The position numbers and the translations under genes were made by a program. A stretch of 64,000 nucleotides of DNA from assembly GCF_016906535.1 (NCBI RefSeq), contig NC_057385.1:2170001-2234000 (forward strand). The letters run 5' to 3'. The notes beneath the pieces are model-generated. The model saw only the letters and a program-made list of their open reading frames with translations. It was not told the origin of the DNA and ran no database searches. Source of the DNA: Rhizoctonia solani. Taxonomy: Eukaryota > Basidiomycota > Agaricomycetes > Cantharellales > Ceratobasidiaceae. Below are positions 47,053-62,707 of the stretch, piece by piece. How positions within the stretch are numbered: position 1 is the first letter of the stretch; each line of letters begins with the position of its first letter.

Positions 47053-47333
47053 TCTATTGGCTCTGGGTGACCGGGTTACAGTATGTATTTAGTAGCAATA
47101 TATTGTATTATTGAATAAGGAACGTGGACCGGGCGCGTTGAATACGTGTGGCAAACTTCTTGCCCGAACTTGATTGACACCGGTCTTGGCGTGATACACA
47201 ATTATGCCCCACGTTTTTCTTGCCTCAGGTCGACGCTTGGCTATGGTGATTGAATATTTTTACATTTTATACAAAAAAAAAATACAAGTACTTCATATAT
47301 GCGTGCGCGGAAAGACCTTAAAAATACAGTTGA

Positions 47334-48047
47334 TTATACCGCAAGGGGCTTCACCTGTGGACTGGGTATTGGACTAGGATGTAATTTGGATATTACATCT
47401 GGCATGTGCTTGTTCACCCAGTACTGCGCAGCCGCAGGGTTAGCGAAAATAGACCGATCCGCGAACGATTCCTCGACTTCACAATCCACACCTGGAGCAG
47501 TCAACGAGTATCGCCTCCATAAGGCATCTTGGATTTTCCCACCAGCAAGACGCTTCTCGATCCCAGCGGCCAGGAGTGTGAATTTCGGGTTCGCATCGAA
47601 AGGAAGGGGTGGTGCTGCGGACTTGGGGCCAGTGCTTATGACGTAGGTCGAGTCCGGGGCGATGCGTATGGTAGCGAGAGAAGTGCATATAATCCTATGT
47701 TGGTGGGAAAGATTCATGACTCGGGTGTGGATTGTGCGTCCTCCTATTTGACGGGGTGTGTCCCACACGACGTGGATTTGAACGGAATCATCGAGGTATT
47801 CACTAAATGTCAAATGTTAGTAGGGAGGTGTTGAAAGTCAGCATTTGGTATAGTTACCTAAGGCTCTGTCGAAGATCACCTGGGGAACTCAATGCAATAC
47901 GCTCCAGAGCGGTTATATTTGGGGGCCACTATTGGTTTACTATGAGTTCACGAGCATACATGCATAATTCACAAGACTTACAAAAAAAACTGGGTTGCGA
48001 ATCTGAAAATCTGCATGTCTGCTCGCAGACAGAGGGAACTGAGGCAT
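47334..48047 (-). CDS. Orphan-family protein, 201 aa (paralogue of the gene at 31132-31961)
   Basis: Exons 48047-47982, 47928-47858 and 47802-47334 join in phase to 201 residues: MPQFPLSASRHADF, then WPPNITALERIALSSPGDL, EYLDDSVQIHVVWDTP, AAGIEKRLAGGKIQDALWRRY, DCEVEESFADRSIFANP and QYWVNKHMP. Each block aligns with the 31132 gene, and introns 1 and 2 sit at the same positions and phases (0 and 2, the latter inside a Ser codon). Introns 3 and 4 of the other copy are absent here. Function unknown. Low identity suggests an old duplication, not a recent one. Confidence 0.72.
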
Positions 48048-48493
48048 ATTGCTGGAGGATATAGCCCATAGGAAAGAGTTCGCTTTATATAACCTGTTAA
48101 GAGCCCTACTCGGCTATTCGGACCTTGATACTGGGACGGAGCGCGGACATTGCTCAGCCGAGACACTACATCATATATTTAAATAGGCAGTTTGCTAGCA
48201 GGCTCCGAGTACGGTCCGGAATCCTTGGGGCCAGTAGACCGAGTATGGACTGGGCCCATCTGATCCCCACTGGCACTCGAGTAGTCAGGAGCTTGTCGGG
48301 GCGGGTGCGTGCTAGTTCCTGGGTACGGGGTCGCATTTGAGCCAGCAGCGCAACGAGTAGAGCAAGTGGCTATATTGGCCCGTGCGGTGGCGATCAAACC
48401 TGGTATATTCGTGGAGATGCAGGCGATGCGAAGGAAGATGACAAGTCACGTGGTGTTCGAGCAAAGACTGAGTTCCGACGACGACCTGGTAGA
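48048..48493. other. Divergent intergenic region
   Basis: 450 bases between the start of the minus-strand orphan-family gene and the Kre6-like gene. It contains no gene I can support. The Kre6-like protein could begin further upstream than 48494, since open frame extends in places. Confidence 0.4.
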
Positions 48494-50741
48494 ATGGGTG
48501 ACCGCCTGCGCAAATCACGAGCTCACGATACGAATTATGCCCCGGTACAGAACACGAGCCCGCGAGGTGCTCGGACATATCACCGGACGCCATACGTTCA
48601 GCCTTCGACTTCCCCAGCACCCATACCTTCTTCATCCACCACGCATCTAGTGGGTAGGGCTCAGCGTCCTGGATATAGTCACGTTCGGAGCCAGTCATCA
48701 GTCGATTACCACAGGACAGAGACTACACAAGCTGTCGCGACAGGCGCGATCGGAGGTGCTTTTGGACCGTACTCTGTAAGTAGGAAGCATGCTTATTGAG
48801 CGTGTGGCATCGCTCACACGTGTTGTGAAAACTGTACAGTACGAACACACTCCTGCTCCACCTCCTCCTCGTGAGGCTCAAGGGCATAGGAGGCAAGGCT
48901 CAGTCTCACGATTTACCAATACTCCATCCCATTCCAGTCACTCGCACGAGGTACGCGAGAAGGCCGCCCCTGGCCGCCATCAATCCCGAAGAGTTGCCGC
49001 TGCTCCCGCCGGCGCTACATCTACCACTGCCGGCGCATTCCTCTACGATACCAAGGATCCGGAACTAGATGACGACCTCCATAACCCTGCTGCTCTACGC
49101 AAACTCGACCGTCAATGGGATCTTTTCAGTGGCCGAGGATGGATGAACGTCAGCGCAATTGTCTTAATTTGCGGTAGCCTTATTCTTCTCTTCTGCGGAT
49201 ATCCTGTTATCATTGCTTTCCACAAACCTCATTTACTGACTGGCGGATACAACTTGGGAGGGATTAATGGGACCGGTCAGGTACCTGATCTCCCGAATAT
49301 CCCGAGCCTCATCGACAAAGACACTCCCGATGACGCCAGGACTCGGATCGGTTATGACGGCAAAAAATATAACCTTGTCTTCAGTGACGAATTTAACTTG
49401 GATGGGCGCACATTTTATCCCGGTGATGACCCGTTCTGGGAAGCCATGGACTACCATTATTGGCCTACTGCCGATTTAGAGTGGTACGACCCTGGTGAGT
49501 ATTACACATACAACAACTGTCTATTTCGCTCATATTCCGTGCAGCACAAGCAATCACCAGAAACGGCTCTCTGGTTCTTACGCTCGAGGAAGTTCGTAAT
49601 CATGACCTTAACTTCCGGTCTGGCATGATTCAGTCCTGGAATAAATTCTGCTTTACTGCTGGTTACATTGAAGTCTCTGTCAGCCTTCCAGGGAACGCTC
49701 GTACGCCGGGTTACTGGCCTGGTGCCTGGACAATGGGCAATCTTGGACGTGCAGGCTACGGTGCTACGACCGAGGGTACCTGGCCATACAGTTACGATGC
49801 CTGTGATGTCGGCACGTTCCCCAACCAACTTACAAAAGACAATACACCAGAGGTTTCATACAGGTCTGGGCTATCGAGTCTTCCTGGACAAAAATTATCG
49901 GCCTGTACTTGCCCTGGTTCAGATCACCCCGGCCCCTCGGTAACAAAGGGACGGGCTGCGCCGGAAATTGATATCATCGAGGCTCAAATCAACACCTACC
50001 TTCGTCACGGCGAGGTCTCGCAATCTTTACAAATTGCTCCATTCGACGTTGGCTACTATTGGACGAATAGCACACCCGCCACCACGGTGTACAATGACGA
50101 TCAGACATTCATCAACAGCTACAGAGGTGGTCCCTACCAACAGTGCGTTTCTTGCGTGAGCGCTACAAACTCGAGCAATTATGTGGACGAAGGAGGGTTC
50201 GGCAAGTATGGGTTTGAGTACTGGAGCAATCCCAAAAAGCGTAGCGAAGGATTTGTGACGTGGTCCGTGGACGACAAGGCCATGTGGACAGCGACATCGG
50301 CTTCTATTGGCCCGAATACTCAGGCTCAGATATCTGAACGCATTGTCCCCGAGGAGCCCATGGTGAGTTGAATAGCTTTAGCTATATAACACTAGCGACC
50401 TAATACATGTGTATAGTATATCATCCTAAACTTGGGCTTGTCTCCGAGTTTTCAGGGTATCGACTTTAAGAACCTCCAGTTCCCTGCCACTATGCTTATT
50501 GACTATGTTCGAGTGTACCAACGTGCTGGGCAAGAGAATATCGGGTGCGACCCTCCGAATTACCCAACTGCTGATTATATCAACAAGTGAGTTGAGCGTG
50601 GATTGCATCATGCGTCATGGATTGGCACTGACGTATGTTCAAACTTCTAGCCATATAGTCGCCTATACCAATTACAACCTTACGACTTGGGGAGCTGCAA
50701 ACTTTACGTTCCCACGGAATCGTCTCTACGACGGATGTTGA
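48494..50741 (+). CDS. KRE6: Kre6/Skn1 family beta-1,6-glucan synthesis protein (GH16-like)
   Basis: Exons 48494-48775, 48840-49494, 49545-50362, 50417-50586 and 50651-50741 give 671 residues. A cytosolic Ser/Pro-rich N-terminus is followed by one membrane helix (MNVSAIVLICGSLILLFCGY, near residue 200) and a lumenal glycoside-hydrolase-16-like domain: NLVFSDEFNLDGRTFYPGDD, DLEWYDP, the catalytic EIDIIE, and a Cys-rich stretch. The C-terminus LIDYVRVYQRAGQENIGCDP and NNHIVAYTN is typical. Type II protein of the secretory pathway needed for beta-1,6-glucan in the cell wall. All phases agree and there is no fr break. Confidence 0.93.
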
Positions 50742-51257
50742 TGACAAAATATGACTCGCCTTTCTTGCTATGCCTTATTGACGTTAATGAAATCAGTGTT
50801 GTCTCACTACTTTTTTGCATTCCCTGTTGCATTGTTCGTACTCCAATGATTTGAATATTTTCTCACTCTTCTATCGGGCTCAACTGTTACCCCGACTCCC
50901 AGTAGTCGATAGGTAAACGGACCTTTCCTGTATATCTTCTCTAGATTTTATTGGACGGTTGTGCAATTAGACCTGTTTTAGTTTTTTTTTTATTCGTGCA
51001 AACATATTTTCTAAGATTACGGCACTCGCGCCCCAAAAAAACTTGCGATATATATAAGGTACAGGAGGTCCGTCGATCTGTGGCTATGCTGTAAATGTGA
51101 CTCGGGCTGCGTGACCTGAAATTGAAATAAGAGTGACGCAGCTGACCCAGCCGGCGGTTGTGGATAAGCCTTCTTCTGGTCGACAACGACTAGAAAGGTT
51201 CTTCCCGCTGTCCCCCCGCCTCTTATCCAGACAATCGCGCTCTCAAAAACAACATTA
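50742..51257. other. Intergenic region
   Basis: 515 bases with T-rich tracts (about 50975-50990). They hold the 3' UTR of the Kre6-like gene and the promoter of the C2H2 factor. No gene. Confidence 0.45.
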
Positions 51258-54200
51258 ATGTCGGTTGCTACAGTACAGGCTTCGGGGTCGAAGCCCGTGT
51301 TCACCTGTGCAGAGTGCTCTGCTACATACTCTCGCATGGAGTACCTCAGACGTGGGTTGCTCTGCGATGATAGCATCTATGCTGAGCCTGACGATTCAGG
51401 AAAATAATAGGTCATGAGAGAAAACACACTGAGACTCGACCGTTTCAATGTGAGGAATGTCTCAAAAGTTTCGCCCGTAGGTAAGTGAGATTTGGCCGAG
51501 CATCCGGCTCTGGTGATTGATATCAATCCCTCATTCCATCTCGTGGCTTATGCATTGAAGCGACGTGCTACTGAGGCACAGGCGTCGATGCCATCCTGAG
51601 GCCGAGGCTATTCGCGAGGCAAATGCTATGATCGACTCCCAAGCTGAAGGCGGGCACTTCCTTCCCCCGTGGTTACTTCAGGTCGAGCAAAACTCAAGGC
51701 TGCGGGGCTCAACAAAAAGGCACAGCCCAGATCAAGGCAGGTTAGTTGATATGCTGACTAAAAAAAAAACACCCCCGTTTGCTCAATTTCGCATGGTTGT
51801 ATGCAGGGAAATGAATCATCTCTGAGTCCTTCTGATGCAACCCAATCTCCAGAACTTTCCACCTCGGACAGGGACTCGCCTAATCAACTGATGTATGGAC
51901 CTTCGCCTCCCCCCTCGAATTCGAACTCGATGTTATCCATAAATACGTTTGGGTCATTCGATCAGTTGTTTTCTTTCGCTGGTCGTTCGACAGAGCCATC
52001 CTCGCTCACACGGTCTACGCCAGACACCCAATCAATTGTATCAATTGACGCGCCTTCCCCCGCAACTTCATATGGCACCGGGAATTCTGCGCCTCATTGG
52101 ACCGCCCTCCCCCCGCTCTCAATGTTTAGTCCTAATGCGATGCTCCCAAAAACCGGCCCCGAAGTCACTCAGTTTGGAAGCTGGTACGTTTTCCCCCAAC
52201 GTAACTCAAGCACAGGATCCGGCGCACGGGGGGCAGATGGCCAACTTGTCGATTTGAACCAAGCAGAGGACCCAGAAAATAACCAAGAGCTTCTCCAAGA
52301 AGCATATCTCTTGGGAGATGAATCAGCGGCGCAGCAAATTGAAGCCGATCTCCTCTCCCCGGAACGGTTGGTACTCAATGCAGAATGTCAGATTATCTAT
52401 TCAAAACGCGGTCAGCCATTGCGTCCGGAAGACAAGTTTTAGTGAGTGTACATTCGGTCGTGTTCATGACACAAGCTCTGATGTTATGCGCGACATAGTA
52501 TTCCCCCTGGTTTATTCGCTGGCTGTTACACGATTCCTCACTGGCTTTTGCCCCCGCTTACTCGTCTATCCAAATTCGCGCATCGCACTCTCACGGACCA
52601 TCTCGTTCGTTTTCCCTTGGTACATCAAGCCACTTTCAAGCTTTCCGATGCACCACATTGGCTGGCATTTGCTATGTGCACGGTTGGCGGTTTAAATCCC
52701 TCGGAAACCAAGATGAAAGACGGCCTCGGCGAAGATTATTATATCAAGAATTCCGGAGCACCTTGGGACGGTGTCCAGAGTATCGTGAGAGCAGAGGTGC
52801 GCACGTGTGATGGCTTTTATTACAACGAGGAACCGAGTTATTTTCATTTATATAGAAAGTGGACATGCTTGTCAAGACATTTGTCCGTCATAGTGCCAAG
52901 CTACCCCTGTGCGACCAAGTCTCGATTGTCCAGAGCTTGCTGCTATATAACACCCCAGCTTTCCTATCCGATGATCCTTCAGAGAGGGTAATTGGGCACT
53001 TGTTCCTGGGGACGGTTGTTAAGGTAAACGCCAGAGCCTTATTTGGACCTACCCAAAAAGGCCATGCTAATTTTTTTTACTCCCAGGTCATTCGTAAATC
53101 AGGATTATTCCACCCCACCGCAGATTTCGCATCACGCCTCACAGTGCCAGCGGACGCCACTTTGGACCAGAGGTGGCGCAAATGGATCCGACACGAGACT
53201 TGTAGACGTTGCGCTTGGTTTGTATATGTGCTCGATACTATTGCCTGTCTCGAGGCGGGCATACCCTCTCTCGTATCCCCGCGTGATTTATCACATTTAG
53301 CCCTTCCAGCGTGTGATTCTCTATGGAGCGCAGGATCAGAAGTTGAATGGGCAGCATATGCCGAAGCCGGAGGACACCAGAATGAAGGAATTACACTAGA
53401 TATAGCAATGCGCTCTGTCTTCGGTTGTGATAATGCCGCAGAGCAGGGAAGGCCAGACGCGATTGTAGCTCTTAGACTCGGGCCATTTGCACGGACAGTC
53501 ATAGTAATGACATTGCTTCGGGGATTGATTGAATTCGGCCAGGGCAAACCCAAGGGCGGAATCGTGACTAATAACTGGATAATAAATGGGATACTGGGTG
53601 GTCAAATTGCCGAGGCTACCAACACCTGGGTGCTCGGGGCTTATCTACGGGCGTTGGCCAAGGTATGCATGACCGTTTTATTCGTTTTATTCATAAACTA
53701 ACACCTTTTACAGTGGCGAGAAGGATGGGATCTTGACCCGCTCTGCACATTGCTCACTTCCCCACATGCTACCACATCTGCTACGGCAGGTTCTCCGAGC
53801 CCCGGGTCCTCAAGACCAGCGACAAAGAGTCCACCCAATGCTTCTCAGGACGGTTCAGATAGGCAAGGCTCGGTGCCAGCAACAGCATTCTTCGCTTCCA
53901 CCGCCGATACCTCTGCCAGCCTGAAAGAACCGGTATTCGTCAACGATGCTCTACCTTACTGCTGGTTAGCCCTCGTCCTCGTTGACATGCTCAAGCCGGT
54001 AGAACCCCCTGTTGTACCCAACGCCAATGGGACAACATCTGGTCTGGATGCGGCCACAGCAGCGAATTTAGGTCAAAATATCGAAGGAAGCATTCAATCA
54101 CTAAATGCTCTAGACGGCGTCGATTTCGGTGGACTACCGAATTACAACGACTATAGCAATGCATCTACCGGTGCACGCATCGTAGACCTGGACGAAACCA

Positions 54201-54307
54201 ATGATAAGTTTGCGGACCTTGACTTTAGGGAGATGCTAGCCATTGCAAAGGAGTTTGCGCGAGGGGAAATGGGAGGCATGAAGGCTCCCCGACCAGGGGG
54301 TCTCTAA
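51258..54307 (+). CDS. C2H2 zinc-finger transcription factor with fungal-specific regulatory domain
   Basis: Exons 51258-51351, 51411-51480, 51561-51740, 51807-52441, 52499-52796, 52856-53023, 53087-53662 and 53714-54307. Two tandem fingers at the N-terminus: CAECSATYSRMEYLRRHERK with its second His, then CEECLKSFARRSDVLLRH. The linker HTETRPFQC is close to the classic TGEKP type. A Ser/Pro spacer leads to the fungal-specific factor domain (IPPGLFAGCYTIPHW, DMLVKTFVRHSAKL, WRKWIRHETCRRCAWFVYVL). About 871 residues if intact. A nuclear regulator; targets unknown. Exons 3 and 4 do not join in phase (one base apparently missing, about 51740-51807), although both splice sites look normal. Confidence 0.87.
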
Positions 54308-54571
54308 TAAAGCCAACCCATGAGCGCTTTACCAATCGCGCCAATCGAATCGGAGGTTGAGGTGGAGGTGGAGGGCGATCATCAATGTGGAGGTGGAGGT
54401 CAAAGGATCAATCGGTGTCTCGCGGCCATGTGCTTATGTGTTTGTCAGTTCCTTGTATGGGTTTCGCCTATGTTTCTTGATCCACGCATTTGCGTTGGTG
54501 TACTCATTTTCAATCAATTATATTCAAAATCGTATGACAACGATACAGGCCTGGCTAGAAAAACACCAAAA

Positions 54572-57479
54572 TCAAGACATATCATACACACTTTTGACAG
54601 CATACATCTTCGTATCTGCCTCGGGGCTTACTGATACCTCTCCACCAACCTTGTCTACAGAATACATCTTGGTCGTGATCGGAATCTCGTACCCGGTCTT
54701 GCCCTCGGATAGATATACCTTGGTACCCTCAGGGTGCCCCTTGGATGCACCTTGCGTCAGCTTTGGCGCAGAAGATGCCGTGCCCGAGGACGTCCCACCT
54801 TGTCCGCGTACAGGCTTTCCAAAGTTCCACCGGAGGCTTTATCCTTCTTTGGTTTGGCTGATGCGTCTACTGCCTCGGGACCAGCCTTGCTTGCCAGCCC
54901 TGCCGCGCGACCATCTGGTATCTTGACAAACTCCATGCGCTTCGCACCGCTGACTTGACTTTCAGGATCATCGTAAACACCATCGACGATATAGTAGCCC
55001 TTGCGCTCGAACTGCATGATGTCGCCCTTCTTGAGGTTGAGCACATTCGCGTCGGCCCAACACTCCGTGCGGAACTCGGTAACAGGAGTAACGAAATCTT
55101 CAACGTTGTCTCCCTCGTCTAGCTTCTTCTTGGTGATCAAGTAATCGTAATCGAGAAGCGTAGCATGGACGAGTGCTTGATTAGGGGTAGGGAGGGCTAA
55201 CCAGGTAACCTTTTTCTTGGTCTTCTTAAAATCACCCTCAAGGTGAAGATCAAACTCCAATGCACCATCGGATTTGGATTTAAGAATTGCATTACCCCAG
55301 TCCATAAGAGTAATCTGGGCCATTATACGAGTTAGTAAATACCATTAGTACCAAGATATTTGGGACAACGAACCTCCTCCTTGTCTTCGAATGAATCTGC
55401 ATCTTCCTTCTCCATGATCACGTTCTTTGAGTAGACTGTCTTCTTGTTGCCTACGTCCGGGTTCTTCTTGTGAAGAGGCACCTCTTTAACTTCCTCAACA
55501 GCGCTGTTTATAGTGGCAGTCACCCTGGATAAAGAAAATATTGAACACCACGTCATAGGCTACCTGGTAGCTCACTTACATGCCCTCTTTCGCAATGGCC
55601 CAGTGACGTGGGGCAACTGGATCGATAACTTTCTTGTTCAGCGCCCAGAATGTATCCCACTCTAGCATAAGCTGAGCCTGAGACGGTCCTTGGGCTAGCA
55701 TGAACTGGCGAAGTGCTTCTACCGTCATACCTCGGCGTCGGATACCTTGAATGGTACTAAGCGACAGTATACACGTACTATACGACCTATCACTCACCCC
55801 GAACTGTGGGGAAACGCGGGTCGTCCCAACCAGAAACAAGTTTCTCATCCACAAACCAGTGGAGCTTTCGCTTGGACAAGAGGGTATAGATGAAATTAAT
55901 TCGGCTGCAATCGTCAAGATCAATTCTAAGCTTGTTTCAAACCCCATTCAGTCTTACCTAAAGTCCCAGACGATAACCTTACGCAATCCGAGAGCTTCAA
56001 TCATCCATGCATACTGAGGATTGCGGTCGCGGTACTCGTTGGTACGAAGCGCGTGAGTCACTCCCTCGATCGAATCAACGATAGGGCAAGCAAAATCATA
56101 AGTTGGGTAAATTTTCCATTTATCGCTTTCCACGCTAATCAGCACGGCCAGTGTATATTTAAGTGTGGGTACTCACCCAGTAATATGATGAGGTGTCGCA
56201 TTGCATCGATAAATAACTGGATCACGAAGTGCCTTGTTGGGGTCGTCGACGCTAATTTTAGCTCGGATACACCATCGTGCGCCTTCAGTACTGCCGGATT
56301 TCATCTCCTCAAAGCGCTTCAAGTTCTCCTCGACAGGATCATCGCGATGCTTGGAAGCGATTCCATTGGTTCGTTCCTCGCGCATCTGCTCGACGCCAGT
56401 GTCGTCTGCGTAGGCTTTTCCTGACTTTATCATCTGCACCCCATATTCGTAGAGTTTGTCAAAATAATCAGAAGTATGTGTCAAGATGTCAGGCTCGATT
56501 CCCAAGAGTTTCAAATCCTCGAGAATAGTTTCCTGGAATTCAGACTACGAATAATGCGGTAAATTAAAGAACTAGATCACACGAGTGGTACAGCTCACCC
56601 GCTCTTTCGAAGGATTAGTATCGTCAAAACGAACGATCAGCTTTCCCTCATACATCCTGGCAAAGTATTGGTTGAGAATAGCCGCTTTGGCATGGCCGAT
56701 GTGAAGATAACCACTGGGCTCCGGTGGGAATCGTGTGATCACTTGTCCTTTGACAGCATCAGGCAGACCGAGAGAGAACGAAGCGGCGGCCTTTGATCCT
56801 TGGCCCTAGATGAATGCGCATTCATTTATTCTATACCTGGTGATATTGTGGAAGAGTACCTTTTTAGATTTAACTTCCGTCAATGCTGCCAATGCCTGTT
56901 GAGTCGAAGTAAGAGATTCGATGTAACTCATCCAACGCTGCACATGTGGATGGGCACCACGCTTCAAGACGCCTACAGCCTGGATGCTCGCTATTCACAA
57001 AGGACGTGTTAGTGCCAGGGGTGGCTGGGCGAAACCGATCAATATACCTCTAAGTGCTCCCCAGACTGCCCAATCAGCAGCAGTTAATGCATGTCCTATA
57101 ATAAATGTTCTATATGCCAGATGATCGTCGATAGTATCGATAATCGGTGAGAGCTCCGCAAATGCGGTTTTAGTCGGAAGAGATGTTGCAATTTCATGGA
57201 ATCTAGTACTCTGGCAAAAAAAAACCCCGTTGGATTGAACTCATGAGATCTAAAATAATCACTCACAGTTTCAGAGTCCCCTGCACGTCCGACATTGTCT
57301 GCCAGTTGATGCAGGGCGTCCGCGGCATTCGAAGTGCTTACACCATCCACAGTCAAGACAAGACCATCGGTTTGCTCCAGATCGAACGAATATGGAATTC
57401 CAAGAAATGCCGATAATCCGAGAACTGCATAAGAAAACGGAGTCGAAGAAGGGAGGAAGCTAACACTTTTGCCAGCCAT
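54572..57479 (-). CDS. GUS1: Cytosolic glutamyl-tRNA synthetase
   Basis: Start 57479 ([12 protein letters not shown]), stop 54572-54574. The N-terminal GST-like domain ([26 protein letters not shown]) is followed by the class I catalytic core: [20 protein letters not shown] (HIGH motif, about 56700), [25 protein letters not shown], and [10 protein letters not shown] (KMSKS position, about 55870). The anticodon-binding beta-barrels end with [19 protein letters not shown] and KSVYDMS. It charges tRNA-Glu in the cytosol; the N-terminal domain usually binds the Arc1 cofactor. A frame break at about 54825-54832 (GGTGGAACTTTGG; one missing base) separates KDKASGG from NFGKPVRG. Confidence 0.92.
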
Positions 57480-58046
57480 GATCGTTGTATGCGACTGGGC
57501 AAGGGAGGTCACCGAGTCACGAATATCATTTTGCATCCGCCGTACTAGAAATGGGTCATGTGATCGGCTCCAAGCTACACCCCACAATCAATTTAAGCTC
57601 AAGAGCTATGGGCTTCGAGCAATATCAAGGTCTCGGGAGCGGCGCAATAGTTCGTTTACTCCCGTATTGGAGCGCTTGAAGGGTGATGTGCCGTCGCCGC
57701 ATCTCCGACACGGCTCATTTCCAAAGATTCAGGCCCAATACCGACGTCAGACACGGTGACATATTATATTTGCCTCAATGACCACGGTGTGACTTGGCCT
57801 TGAACTTGGCCGGGCCATATGCATGGGAAACACTCCACTTAAGCTTCCGCGCTCCACCGAGGCGGGTGATGCAAGTGAGATTGAGTTTCTGGCGGCACGG
57901 CGTCCCAGCCTCTCGGCGCTACGCGACTCTCGCAGCACCGGCAAGCTTTTAAAGAGCCATCCATCTGAGAAGGCTCGTTCCTAGATCACTTACCTCTCCT
58001 TTGAAAGGGCTCCCTACCTGGCTCTATTTTAAGCTCTTACGAACTC
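57480..58046. other. Divergent intergenic region
   Basis: About 570 bases between the synthetase start (minus) and a possible small plus-strand gene. No family-like frame. Expected to hold the synthetase promoter. Confidence 0.4.
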
Positions 58047-58394
58047 ATGACTTCCACGTACCTCGCTTCGACTATGATGACTAGTACCCGCCGCTCTTCC
58101 TCACCCTTTGAATTCGTACGGGGAGGAAAGCTCGATAATCCTTATTTCTCATCAAGTTCACATTCGAACCCTCACATTATGGCGGAGATGCAATATACAT
58201 CAAGCATAAACGATAGTATAGTAGAAGCTCTGTCCACCTGGGCCGATGCGAATTTGGTAGTGCCCGACGATGCAGACATAGTATGGAGCCGTACAAACGA
58301 TGCACCAGAACCTCCCAGAGGTCGCTCAAATGAGCGGAGCTGGAGAAGGTTTGTCCAACGTGCTAAAAATGCGGTAAAGCGCAGCGCACACTAA
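58047..58394 (+). CDS. Possible small protein, 115 aa, unknown function
   Basis: A single-exon frame: MTSTYLASTMMTSTRRSSSP at the start, a middle part with acidic and hydrophobic residues (VEALSTWADANLVVPDD), and a basic end (SWRRFVQRAKNAVKRSAH) that could form an amphipathic helix. Not recognised. The biased but protein-like composition and the upstream promoter-length gap favour a gene, but chance is possible. Confidence 0.35.
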   Translation: MTSTYLASTMMTSTRRSSSPFEFVRGGKLDNPYFSSSSHSNPHIMAEMQYTSSINDSIVEALSTWADANLVVPDDADIVWSRTNDAPEPPRGRSNERSWRRFVQRAKNAVKRSAH

Positions 58395-58630
58395 CGTTAC
58401 TCATCAATGTATGTCTATTCCACCTATTCATAGTACATCACCCTAAACATAGCTATACCCAGGATACCCAAGTATGCCTCGTATAAATACTCAGTTTAAT
58501 GCACTTGAGATTGGACAACTACTCCGAATGTCGAACTATGTTGTTGCACTGTATTTGATAGCTGCTCTTATGTTACACTACTATACATATTGTATTTTAA
58601 TGAATTACAATTCGTCACTGTATTCATACC

Positions 58631-59545
58631 TTATTGGTGGTGCGTGCTTCCGGGAGGGTAAGCAAACTTGGAAGAGTTATTCTTTAGCAACATGCTCGCC
58701 AAAAATACAAAGCAAACACTACATACGTTCACAGATCCCGAAACGGGATACCCTGGGATGGGCTGCGCCATTAACCCGGCATTAGTTTGTTCCTAGCACA
58801 ACATAAAGGGTAAATAAACCCCTACGTATGGATAAAATAAACAAACTCACCCCTTCCAGTAAATCCTCAGTGGCTTGAACATTGTCCGATAGAATAGCAC
58901 CCGTATCCGTGGTCAGCGTGCTGTCAGTCGCAGCAGCAATCCCAGATCCCGAAGGACCCGGCTTCGGCTCGCTTCGGTTTAGTCCACCGCGGGCACTGCG
59001 TTTCGAGCCCTCCTCGCGAGGCACAATATCGATTAGAAAGTCAAATTGGTCGCTCTTGCTCAGGGCTCGCGCGACATCGGCTTTGGCAAGTGTGCGGCGT
59101 TTATGCTGTTCTGCGACAAGATAGGCACGTGCGGTGACTTCCGAGATGAAAACTGAGAACAAAAGGCTTGAGTTAGGTAGGGTTACGGCGAATTATTCAC
59201 GCAGGCTTACTTTCACAGGCCTTGGAGAAAAGGATAGGTGCTACGACAGATGTCCCCACGTCAGTGGTGCCAATGAACTTGATAAATATGCACACCCACC
59301 ATCTGCTGATATCATCTGTGCTCGGCGAATATAAGTGCTCCTGTATGGCAGTAAACAATCACTGTATCACGTACTTTTACTTCGGGGTCACTCTTCATAA
59401 CCTTCTTAATTCGAGCCAATGGCAGAGGAGGATGCTTGAAGTCAGGCTCTTCTCGCTCGGCGGTAGCTATCTGACTTTGCCAGAAATATCTGAGGAATCC
59501 TTCTAGGGTATCACCCGGTTGAACATATGGTCCTTGGTGCGGCAT
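58631..59545 (-). CDS. HAP5: CCAAT-binding factor subunit NF-YC / HAP5
   Basis: Exons 59545-59375, 59315-59300 (16 bases), 59240-59211 (30 bases), 59152-58851 and from 58792. Together they give the NF-YC histone fold: [72 protein letters not shown] and [13 protein letters not shown] pairs with NF-YB through this fold and binds CCAAT boxes with NF-YA; HAP5 in fungi controls respiration and iron genes. Splicing after 58792 is less sure: a 45-base in-phase intron would give a stop at 58631-58633. Start at 59545 is the first Met in frame; a short upstream exon is possible. Confidence 0.87.
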
Positions 59546-59875
59546 CACAACAACAATGTCTAAAATATGTGTCCAAGTTAAGAAGAGATGAGTAGTATTA
59601 CGGTCCTCAAGTTTCGTGTGTAGAATACGTGCTTTATACCTATTTTCCGAAGGTCAATAAAATATAGGGGTGTCGGGTGTGGGTAGTGGTTGAGTGGGTG
59701 GCTCACAGTTTCTCGAAGGAATGGACGAGTCGGAATGCAGCAACTTGTGTGGTCGTATTTATCCGAGTGCCGCGGCGGGTTACCATTACAACGGTGTGAA
59801 CATTATGCCTCATGGCGCATACAGGGTCGAATTGTTGTGATAACTTCAAACTTGATATATACAATATAGACTTAT
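59546..59875. other. Intergenic region
   Basis: 330 bases between NF-YC (start) and the end of the 2-isopropylmalate synthase gene, both on the minus strand. No gene; promoter of NF-YC expected here. Confidence 0.45.
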
Positions 59876-62444
<2,569 letters not shown>

Positions 62445-62707
62445 CGTATTCAGTTAAATTTTGGTCGTCCAAGGTTATTCCCTCTCAGTGGTTTTGTCGT
62501 GGTATAGAGCAAGAAACTAGCCGAGTCATGTCGATCCAACTCAAATAAAAATCTTGAGATGATGAAGAGCGAGTCAAATCAGGCAAGCGCTAATCGCCGA
62601 TTAGTGCCGAGAGTAGCGTCAACTGACTAATCACAGCATACAAATTATGGAATGGGGGTCTCAAATGAACTTTTAGACGGATAAAATTGAGAGAATACAC
62701 CGAAATT

